DNA of 64,000 nucleotides from Spongilla lacustris (Eukaryota; Porifera; Demospongiae; Spongillida; Spongillidae). Both the position numbers and the translations under genes were made by a program. The notes under the pieces are model-generated. The model had not been told where the DNA came from and did no database searches. It was given only the letters and a program-made list of their open reading frames with translations. Where the stretch lies: assembly GCA_949361645.1 (NCBI GenBank), contig OX442421.1, forward strand, positions 2,540,633-2,604,632. Direction: 5' to 3'. Shown here piece by piece: positions 11,786 to 21,900 of the stretch (its first letter is position 1; every line of letters starts with the position of its first letter).

Positions 11786-11979
11786 TGCAAGTATTTAGAT
11801 AGCAAGCGCGCTGTTTGCATCACTGCATGTTACATGTATGTATCTCAGACTCAGTTTCTGCATCTGTAATTTGTAAATTGTAACCATTACCAGCTGATTG
11901 TAATAACTATAATAATTGCTATATATAGCTATAGACATGAATTTAATAATTATAAATGTTTTTATCATTAATTCTATAG

Positions 11980-12675
11980 GGATCCCTGCTCCACCCACTG
12001 TAAACGTGGCAAGGGTGACCTTTACCTGGGACACCCTGGTCCCCCTAGCCCAGAGGCTCTTCATCTCCCAGTACACACTACAGTACAACATCTCCAGTCT
12101 GTACACTCCTGGCCTGGGGAGGAGGAGGAGGAGGCAGGCATCCCCTGCACCCACAACCTTCAGTGTCCCTACCACCAGCACATCAGCCCAAGTACCCCGT
12201 GTCCCTTATTCCCTCTACTCCTTCCAGGTCTCTGCTGCCTTCCCTGGCTTTACTGCCCCCATCACTGGCATCTCCTCATTCAACACCGCTGATTATCAGA
12301 CTGGTGGGTCACATTGGGACAGAGGGAAATTCCTATAATTTATTTCTGCCCCCCCCCCCCCCCACATGCACACACAGCTGCCACTGCCCCCCAGGGTCTG
12401 GTGGTCCTGAGTGGTAGTACATACTTCTCTATCCCCATCCAGTGGACAGTGCCTGCCACACCCAACGGAAATATAACCAGCTATATGGTGACAGTTGTAA
12501 GTATACTGCACCACTTGTGCAATAGGAACACAGTAGCAGTACTAGTAATACATGTATAGACACACATTTTGCATCTTGACATGCCCGTGATCCATTTCAG
12601 AACACCACACCTCCTGCTTCCTATCAAGTCAACAGCATTTTTAACAGTTATACCGTTGGAGGATTCAAGTGTTGA
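11980..12675 (+). pseudogene. Fibronectin type III exons of an extracellular protein, truncated
   Basis: Three exons (11,980-12,303; 12,378-12,496; 12,601-12,675) join in phase with tag/cag acceptors and gt donors. The first encodes an FN3-like segment (VNVARVTFTWDTL, QYTLQYNISS, YSFQVSAAFPG) with an internal basic stretch GRRRRR that could be a protease site. The second starts a new FN3 domain (ATAPQGLVV, IQWTVPATPNGNITSYMVTV). The third continues it, but a TGA (12,673-12,675) comes before the last strand of the fold. No signal peptide exon, membrane segment or downstream domain was found. It is either a fragment of an adhesion or receptor gene or a decayed copy. Confidence 0.55.
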
Positions 12676-12805
12676 GAAGAGGTCATCTGAGAGCTTGAGC
12701 TGAGAGAAGGAAGAGCTGGTCAAACCTTACACCAATGCACCCCACCATAACACACCCAGTTCACTTGACTAACACATGCACCCACATCATCACCTCCACA
12801 CCCAG

Positions 12806-12890
12806 GTCGTGATCACATGACAGCTCCACCTACCCTTGAACAGATCACATGACAGCTCCACCTACCCTTGAACAGATCACATGACAGCTC
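12806..12890 (+). repeat. Three tandem copies of a 33-bp unit
   Basis: The unit containing gatcacatgacagctccacc occurs at about 12,811, 12,844 and 12,877. It is followed by two units of ccatcttactggccctatt, the reverse complement of the minisatellite at 34,460-34,690. Confidence 0.85.
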
Positions 12891-13327
12891 CACTTAACCA
12901 TTCACTCTCTATTCCATCTTACTGGCCCTATTCCATCTTACTGTACCATCATGGAGAGGCTGGAGGGGTTGAAGACCGGGCAGGAGAAGTGGGTGAAGGG
13001 GAAGATGGACGCCATGTCTTGTTTGTGCACAGAGGTGTAGTTGTGTGTGTGCAGGAGTTGTCTTCCAGTTTGAGCTGTGCATGAAATGTGCTTTTGATAT
13101 CCTACTCAGTACTCCAAACTATGTGCAATACCACAAAAATATGTGATGTCATGTGTTTTTGTTTAGACCTGAGAAATGTGTATGGTTGTATGTATTCACA
13201 AAACAGCTGGACAGTATCAGCAAAGCCTTTTATGGTAGTCGGATTTAAATAAATGTTAGCTTGAACATGTACATGTACCTTTCAGCAGCTATCATTCTGT
13301 GTCTTATTTGTGCATACCAAGATGCCT

Positions 13328-13500
13328 GATATATGCTACGAACTTGGTTGTGGACACTCTGCATACTCCTGTAATAGCACGAATAGTCAACAATTCCCTC
13401 CAAGCTCAAGCAGTCTATCCTGACACTGTACCTCCAATGTTAATTGGCTTTAGCTTTAACAGACAGAGTGGAACAATTATCCTGTCATTCTCAGAGCCCT
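13328..13500 (+). CDS. Putative exon of an adhesin-type extracellular protein
   Basis: A frame reads YATNLVVDTLHTPVIARIVN, then VYPDTVPPMLIGFSF and SGTIILSFSEP. The pattern of a DTxPPxLxxFSF linker followed by a beta-strand ending in SEP resembles repeated bacterial-adhesin-like Ig modules that are common in large extracellular proteins of sponges and choanoflagellates. The FN3 exons lie 650 bp upstream on the same strand and may belong to the same broken gene. The frame then runs into low-complexity CT-rich sequence. The family assignment is from memory of the pattern. Confidence 0.4.
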
Positions 13501-13906
13501 GTTCTCTCCCTCTTGCTTCTCTTCTATATCCTCCTTACATGTCCCCTCCCCATGTGTCCCCTCATGTATGTTCCCCTCGTACACCTCAGTGATGCTGATG
13601 AGATCATTGTCATCGGTAAGCATCCCTCCCCCCTGTCTTCTGTAAGCATCCCTTCCCCCTGTAGCATCTTCTTTGTTGTTGTATGACTACAATATTTACT
13701 TAATTAATTTATCTTTGACATCACTCTCCCTCTCATCTCCCATCATCACTCACCCTCTCATCTCACATCTTCACTCTCCCTCCTCCCCCATATTGGCTGG
13801 CTGTTGTTACCTGACCCAAAGTATCCGTTGGAAATAGCCTCAGTGGCACCGTCGAACCCCAGATTATGTCATTGTGTTGCAGGAGTTTGTATTCTCTATG
13901 TTACAG

Positions 13907-14190
13907 ACGTGGAAAAATGGCTCCTCTCTGCCCATCAGAGAGAGGCTGTCGCATGCCAGGCATTGGTCAGTTGTGCTACTTAACTCAAATAACTAGTATA
14001 ATAATGTGAGTCAACTGTTATTACACCTTGCTCATACACTCACACACTTATTTAATTGCTATCATCAGCTGAACAGGTTAAACTGAGCAGTGAAGAACTC
14101 CTTGAAGTATCCCACCATGTCTCAGACTGCACCCTTATTAAGAAGAGGCTGCACATTGATGACCCTGAGGTGGACTGCTATATGGTATAA
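13907..14190 (+). CDS. Two short putative exons, unidentified
   Basis: After an acceptor (gttacag) the frame reads DVEKWLLSAHQREAVACQAL. A second segment after atcag (about 14,068) reads AEQVKLSSEELLEVSHHV and ends in DDPEVDCYM at a possible donor. The residues are helix-like. Part of the second segment is repeated in inverted orientation at about 14,620-14,790. No family is recognised. Confidence 0.3.
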
Positions 14191-14790
14191 GGTGCTGGAG
14201 AAGTGATCTGCTAAGGATGATAGTGGGGACAGAGGAAGGCTGGTGGCTGCTCTGTTTGACTGTTAGGGTGGCTGAATTCTTACAGATGAAGTAATGATTA
14301 TGATGTCATTGTGTTGTGATTCCATTACATGCCCACCCTTTCAATCTATGCAGGGGGTGTATAATTGAAGTAGCCACACCCACAATATATCTGTCTACAT
14401 TCATGTGTATACAAATAGATTTATAACAGAATGTTATATAATGTTTTGAACTGTATTTTGCAGCATTTGTTATTAGATCAAAATAATCAAAAAGAGCAAA
14501 TTGAATTACAAGTCAATCCATTCATCAAGTAATGAGGTGCAGCAGTATAGTCAGATTTTGTACATCTGCTTGATATCATACTTCATTTATACACATCCCG
14601 TATATGCAAGATCCTACAGGGAATTGAAGGGGTGGGCATGTAATGGAGTCACAACACAATGACATCATTATATTACATCATTTGTAAGAATTCAGCCATC
14701 CTAAAAATTCCACACTCCACAGTCAAACAGTGCAGCCACCAAGACAGCAGTCAGTCCACTTCAGGGTCATCAATGTGCAGCCTATCGCAG
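14150..14790. repeat. Local inverted repeat, about 200-bp arms
   Basis: Text at about 14,150-14,350 (ctgcacattgatgaccctga, then gaattcttac and the atgacatcat/cacaacac region) reappears as its reverse complement at about 14,620-14,790. The copies are diverged by small indels. Only one copy contains the short coding segment. Confidence 0.7.
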
Positions 14791-15589
14791 GTGAAGGAGA
14801 CATTGGTGCCAACAGAGTTGTCCAAACTGTCCCCAGGACTTGATGTCACCACCAGGTTGGCCCTTGCTGGTCAGAGGAAGCAATACACTTAAAAATAATA
14901 CCTGCATATTCTCTATCTTACCTAGAATTTTAAGTGTGGCGTGGTACATATGTGTGGCTCGAGCACAATAGCCCACAGCTTACCAGTGTGCCACTGATAT
15001 TCTGTGCACCGGACCAGGTATTTTTAATCCAGTGCTGCTGATGATGGTCGGTAATATTTTATTCAGTGCCCATATTGCAGTACTGTATTTGGCAATTGTC
15101 AAGCAAGTCATTAAATTATTCAGCTAGTTTTGGGTTTGATTTTGTGGGACATATAATTCATGTCATATTCATACAGATGAATGTTGCCCTTTACTGTAAT
15201 GTGTCATGGTCCAACCCTCCAATATCTAGGGCACACCTGTACTAATGAACTGGTCCATCTAATCCTTGAATGGCTGGAGGCAGTGCGCAGGTGAGTGTAC
15301 CACCACGTAATGCACCTTGTCAGAACACTCTGTAGGGAGGAGGGTTACAAATGAGGTGCAACTGAATCACGGGAGCCAACAATGTACCAACACTAAACAT
15401 ATCAGCGGCATAACGAGGATATCGAGCGCCGCCCCAGGAACAATATTTGTATAATTAATCACACACACAAAACACCACCACACACGTATTACTGGTATCT
15501 GAATTACGATACTATATACTACCTTTTAATTATATAGCACTTTTAACATCTCTCCGAACACTGTCCTGCTCTCATCCAACAAACATCAA

Positions 15590-16000
15590 TGTACCTCCCC
15601 TCATCCCTCTTCCCACAACCTCCCACCCCTCCCATTCCACCCACCTCCCTCTCCTCCCACACACCACCTTCTCCTCCCACATACCTCCTCCTCCCACACA
15701 CCTCCTCCTCCTACACATCTCCTTCTCCTCCCACACACCTCCTTCTCCTCCCACACACCACCTTCTCCTCCACACACCTCCTCCTCCCACACACCTCCTC
15801 CTCCCACACACCTCCTTCCACACACCTCCTTCCACACACCTCCTCCTCCCACACACCTCCTTCTCCTCCCACACACCTCCTTCCACACACCTCCTCCTCC
15901 CACACACCACCTTCTCCTCCACACACCTCCTTCTCCTTCTCCTCCCACACACCACCTCCTTCTCCCACACATCTCCTCCCACATACCTCCTCCTCCCACA
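15590..16000 (+). repeat. CT-rich minisatellite (cctcctcctcccacacac)
   Basis: Irregular 12-18-bp units made of ctcctcc, cttctcc and cacaca fill about 400 bp and end exactly where the inverted duplication begins at 16,002. Open frames on both strands here are repeat artefacts. Confidence 0.95.
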
Positions 16001-16136
16001 TGGGAGTCATCCAGAGATGGGTTCACCGACCTGTCCAAAACCGCACCCACTGCGGGGGACACGTCTGTGTCCTCAAACAGGCTGTCGTCTGACGGCTGGC
16101 TGAGGGCCGAGGGGGGCTCGTACAAAGACCCCCCCT

Positions 16137-16156
16137 GGGGGGGGGGGGGGGGGGGG
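16137..16156. repeat. Poly(G) run, 20 bp
   Basis: A homopolymer of 20 G inside the inverted copy; the corresponding place at about 36,548 has only 7 G. Confidence 0.9.
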
Positions 16157-17335
16157 TTGGTGCCATGGCGACAGGGCACTGGGCTCCAGGCACAGCAGAG
16201 TGTAGACCCCACGTAGCCAGCTCTCTAAGTCCTCCAGGTCGCTGAAGGACCTGACCTTCTTGTACTATAAGTCAGAGTACGGCAACAGTAATGTACATGT
16301 AAACAGACAGCTGGGTGCTAAAAAAAACTAACAAGTCACAAAATTAATTTAATCTTTTGATATTGTTATGTAAATACATGTACATGTACATGTACGTACA
16401 TAACAATTTTTATTTTTACATGTATTAACTAAATAGTTCACCACCTCTTCACCGGGCTGAACCTCAACATCACAACTGTAGCCTAGTACTCATTATTGGG
16501 CAACATGTTCGCACTCTATCTCCCAGTGTGCGTACAAGCGTCACACAGGTGGTCGTTTGCTGCTGGCCATCAGACATGCCATGCAGCAAATGCTGTCAGG
16601 GACAGCTACATGTAGTCTCGGGGCCTTATGGACACACCTTCTCCCATCTACACGTGTATCTTTGATTATTTGTTTTTGACATCAATTTCTGGGTCAAATT
16701 ATTGGAGATGCCCTTACTTTGACGCTCATGCACACACCACACCACACACACACACACACACACACACACAGCACCCTATACAATGTATACCTGAATCACA
16801 ACAATAAACCTTCTCAGCTGCTACATTGTAGTAGGTGTGGTCATGACCTCATCACTCCTCAGGCTCTCTCAGCCAGCTGAGCAGGCCTTCCAAGGTCTCC
16901 TGGAAGGAGGCAGTATCCCAGGTAACCATCTCCAGCTGGTCCCTCCTCTTTGCAAGGAGGCTCTGGACTTAGTTCCACTTTGATGCTTCTTGTGACAAGT
17001 CAGGTGATTCTTCTTGTGACATTCCCTCAACATCATGACCAAAGTAACTCTGCTCTCAACAGTGGGTGCCTTAGAGCCTGGATGGATGGATGGATGGATG
17101 GATGGATGGATGGATGGATGGATGGACCCACACCATCACCTCTACACCCACACCATCACCTCCACACCCACATCATCACCTGCAAGGCAACCCTCTTAGA
17201 CTCCAGCTCATGGCTGCTTCCAAAGCATTGGGCTGCATCGTTCACCATTGCTGAGGCCTCCTGGATCTTGCGGGCCAAGTCCAGGTACACCTGGAAGGTG
17301 TTGACCACACCCCCTGAGGGTGTGGGGGTCAGACC

Positions 17336-17630
17336 TCACACATGAGGAGGGTCAGTCCTCACACGTGAGGGGGTCAGTCCTGTGAGGGGGGTCAGTACTC
17401 ACACATGAGGGGGGTCAGACCTCACACGAGAGGGGGGTCAGTCCTCACACGTGAGGGGGTCAGTCCTCACACATGAGGGGGGTCAGTCCTCACACGTGAG
17501 GGGGTCAGACCTCACACGAGAGGGGGGTCAGTCCTCACACATGAGGGGGGTCAGTCCTCACACGTAAGGGGGTCAGTCCTCACACGTGAGGGGGTCAGTC
17601 CTTACACGTGAGGAGGTCAGACCTCTCCCT
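17336..17630. repeat. Minisatellite, unit cctcacacgtgagggggtcag
   Basis: About 11 units of 25-27 bp with variants (acatgag, acgagag). The same array occurs in inverse orientation at 35,075-35,370. Confidence 0.95.
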
Positions 17631-18030
17631 CCCTCTTCTGAGGACAATCTTGGATCCAGCCACACAAAGACACCATACTCACTTACATACATGTACATCA
17701 ATCCCCCATTTCATAATTTGAACAGATAGATCGGTGGCGTTTGCTCGTGTATCCATCTTCTCAAACTTGAGCTGCGCTATGCGGTGGGTCACCCTCTCCC
17801 TCAGGGGGTCCAGGGCCTCGGTGAGGGACTCCAGCCGCTTCCTAAGCTATTTGTTTGACTTAGTTTGTATGACTGAAGACTTGTAAGCACACATACATGC
17901 ATGTATGCAATTTTGATTCTTTGTCATTGTACTAACCGTGCTAAAATATATAGCAATAGCTGCGTATACCAGCAGCCGGGTCAATTTCTGCATTTCATGC
18001 TAACAACAAATAAGAAAAAAGTTAAAGTGG

Positions 18031-18125
18031 CTGGGGCATCGCCCCAGACCCCGTTGGGGGAGCTTACAGCGCTCCCCCAAACCTCCTTTCTGGGGTAGGA
18101 GGGACACGCCCCCTCCTGCACCCAC
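18031..18125 (+). repeat. Dispersed repeat with ctgggg/ccccag hairpin
   Basis: Hairpin arms ctgggg/ccccag at 18,031-18,047, a second one (ttgggggagc/gctcccccaa) just after, then a gggtaggagggacacgcccc segment. The organisation resembles the repeat at 1366-1545 and, inverted, the one at 24,280-24,380. Confidence 0.6.
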
Positions 18126-18610
18126 CCCAGTCATTATAGCCCCCCCAAACTTTGAAAGTTGTCTACGGCCATGTAACTGGCTTCATTTTGGAATATAGTC
18201 AGGCATCAGGCCCAAAGCACACTCCCCTCCCCTCCCCCATCATGTAACTTGATTTCAAAGTTTGTGGCATCAAGACTAACCAAAACTTCTCAGCACACAA
18301 TGTGTGGTTTTTATATACACTGATGTGCTATGAGTGTGTGCTTAAGAAAAAAACAGCCTTACATCAGTGGATTGTGTGAGTGAGTGCACGGTTCTATATC
18401 GTTGCCCCTAGTGGGGAAAAAAAAAATACCACGTGCGCTACACAGATGTACTGAGGAGACAGTGTGAATGGGTCATGGTGCATAGCCTACAAACAGAGTA
18501 GCTATAAGTGTAAACAGAAATATTAAGGTTAACCAACAGATTGCAGTACAATAAATAGAAAGGGGGAAAGTGTAACAACACACAAACACATGCATACCCG
18601 CGGTACACAC

Positions 18611-18739
<129 letters not shown>

Positions 18740-18956
18740 GTGTAGACGCGTCTACCTTTGGCGTTGACAATGCAGTAAGAACGTTGCTGTTCCTTTAAGT
18801 GCCATATCTACCGAGCGTGGTTATTATGTTATATTTAACGTGCTGCGAGCACTAGCAATAAACATTGCGGAGGGTAGTGCAATTGAAATAATTACCGTTA
18901 ATAATATGACATCACAACCGGACTGCTTTAATTTTTCCCGCCAACTTTTCAAAACG

Positions 18957-21900
18957 ATGTGGATTCAGGTGCGAAGCATGGATGGACGCAAAAGCGTCCG
19001 CGTAGACAACCTAAGCAAACTCACAACTATTGAGGAGCTGAGGGTAAAGTTGTCTAGCGACTTTGATGCAGCTCCGGACAAACAACGACTGTTTTATCGC
19101 GGAAAACAGGCAAGTAAGATGGTTCATACAGTGGGCCTGTTTTAAAGGAAAGATTGTTGTATACTAACCTATTTTTTATCGCTTCAGCTGGAAGATGGTC
19201 ATTCATTATTCGATTACGATGTAGGACTTAACGACATCATTCAGCTCCTCGTACCAAACAACGTTCCCCAGCTTAGTGACGACCACGCGTCTAGCGCCGA
19301 AGACAGCGAGGAAAAAATGGAGGTAATCATATCCAGGGGCGGATCCAGGGTTGTGGGAAAGGGGGGTCCGATAAATATATTTAACCTCTGTACTGCGTTG
19401 TACCCGATGCGCGCACGGATGGTGCACCTATAGCTATTGCAGGAGTTTACCTTTGGCCAATCCCGGGCTTTGGGGTGTCGGGGGACGCCCCTTCTGTTTG
19501 GGGGTGTAGTCCCATGGCACCGCCCATCTGTGGGCGTGCCTACCCTGCCCGGATCACGTCACTTGCGTGAGTGACGGAACCCTTCACAACATAGAGAAAA
19601 GAAAATTAATGTAGGCAACGTGAGGCCGACTCGAATGCACGTGTGTACTATTACGCATGCGCCACGGCCTTTATATATGCCCCCATCGAGTAGGCGGTGT
19701 CCGTCGCGTGCGCCGTGTCGGTTAACCGCGTTTAACTACCTTAAACTCTATTTAACCTCTGTACTGCGTTGTACCCGATGCGCGCACGGATGGTGCACCT
19801 ATAGCTATTGCAGGAGTTTACCTTTGGCCAATCCCGGGCTTTGGGGTGTCGGGGGACGCCCCTTCTGTTTGGGGGTGTAGTCCCATGGCACCGCCCATCT
19901 GTGGGCGTGCCTACCCTGCCCAGTGAAGAGGCTCGTCCCTACTTGGGGGAGGGGCGTGCCTCGTTCACCCCCAAACCAATTTATATGGGGTAAAGTAAGT
20001 ACATGTATTGACAATTTGTAATTAATTATGAACACACATGTTATTCACTTGGCTAATGATACAGAGAGTGCAGCCAGCCGGTCGTGTGGCGTATGGATGT
20101 ACCGAAGAAAGGCTGCGCTGTGCCATCTGCCCAGAGTCTGTATGATTGAGTCTTCCATACCGACCTGCGCTGCTGTGGTTGCGGCCCCGATGCGGAAGCT
20201 ATGACCGGCAAACTGATCACTAGGGAGACCTGCTGATTTCAAGTAGCCTCTCAACTGAGTGATAAACCGCGGCTTTGTTATTATTTTACCCTCCCCGTCG
20301 AGGAAAAAATGTCCCGGTGACCTGCCCCTTTGGCTTATGTACGCAAAGATTGCCGCGACTGGACATAAATCGCACCCTGTGCGACCCAACAGTATGTCAG
20401 CACCTGCTCCGAACTGGTCGCACTTCGACTTTCTCAGGTGTATTTTGACCAAAGAAGCTGCTGAATTACAATCGACCGCTACGTCTCCCCATGAAAGGTG
20501 GCTGGCCGCCGTGTACTCGGCCTCCGTGCCAACCAGCAACTCGCCCAGGCGGAAAAAACCGAAGAATGCAACGGTAGCAATAGCCCAGAACGCTAGGCGG
20601 TCGGGTTCCGCCTCTGGCGATCTGTTAATTTCTGTTCGAATCTGCCTCAGCACCGTAACTGTGATGGGCATCCGAATGCGAGGTGTGCCGCTGTTCTGTG
20701 TCGCTCGTGCTCTGCGAATGCCATCTAGCACCCTTTTTAGTACTGGCAGCGTGGATTCTTCCCGCGGGCAAGGTAGTCCGAGGGATAACTGCATGCTCCG
20801 GACAGCGGACAGGTACACCTTGATCGTCTGGGGCGCGAGACCGTCATTGGCTAGCTTCGTGGCGAAGTAACAAAGAAGTTTTTCATTTACGGGGAAGGGA
20901 TCAAGGATTCTATACTCCACACAAAAGGAATTAAAGCGCCTTAGCGCGCAGTCATATGACCGATGTGTCGATGGGGCGAGGCCGTTGTGAAAATAGCCCT
21001 GAAGCGCTGAGTCCAGCCTGGTGACGTCCAGTCCATTGACAGGTCGAGTAGAATTTCCAAGAGCTCGGCGGGTATTGAAACTGGAATTTTGCTGGCTCCC
21101 GGAACCTTCAACAGGAAGGAAGATAAGTTATTACGCGAGAGGTCATCGGCCAGATAATTAGCTCTGCTATTAATATACGCGGATGCCAACTCGAAACCGT
21201 ACGAGGCTTCGATGAAAAACAGGCAACGAAGCATATGCATTATATGCGGATGCTTGCTTGTCCTCGATCGAAGGACCGCAACGACTGCCTGGTTATCACA
21301 GTGACATAGGATTTTCTGGGCTTGCCAAGCCGACCCCCACACGACGGTTGCTACCACGATAGGCAGCAGTTCCTTTAGCACTATAGGTAAGTGGAAGGTA
21401 TTTGCTTCCCATTGTAGCTGGAACCATGAGTCCTTGTAGTGGGCACCACACCCCCACGTTCCGGATGCATCAGTGGAGAATTCCCCCGTGGTTTGAGCGG
21501 ACAGGTAGGACACCCCGTTCCATGAGGTGGAAAATATGGACCACCACTGGAGGTCGGATCGAAACTCTCGATTCAGGCGAATTTTGTGATATGCCTTCCC
21601 GTGCTGCTTGAGTAAATCAAACATCCTCCTAAGAAAGGAGCGCCCGGGCCGAATGACCTTACAGGCGTGATTGAGTATGCCAACTAGTGATTCCAACTCC
21701 TTCTTTGTACATACTTTGCGGTCCCCCCAGCTAACCAGTAAGAACCGTAATCGTTCCAGCTTTTCATCCGGAAGGCTTAGTTGGCCGGCCTGCGTGTCAA
21801 TGGTGATACCTAAGAACGTGATGCGGGTGGCAGGACCCTCCGTCTTGTGTTTGGCCAGCGGTACGCCTAGCCTTGTGCACACGCTTTGAAGTGTTGACAA

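Larger units (their letters stand above)
16002..17848 (-). pseudogene. Inverted partial copy of the spectrin-like gene at 34.85-36.68 kb
   Basis: Read on the minus strand, this segment follows 34,850-36,682 almost base for base, introns and minisatellite included. It lacks the first exons and the C-terminal region. Differences include loss of about 18 bp (gcagaggtccacagc region) near 16,175, a longer poly(G) run, and more tgga units (about 12 against 7). With no start or end exons it is unlikely to make the same protein. The break points are at ccagccgcttcctaagct (17,848) and gggagtcatccagag (16,002). Confidence 0.85.

Noticed and set aside
15572..16212. Open frames rich in CGRRR or Ser/Pro/Thr-His residues
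   Set aside because: They follow the ctcctcccacaca minisatellite on both strands.
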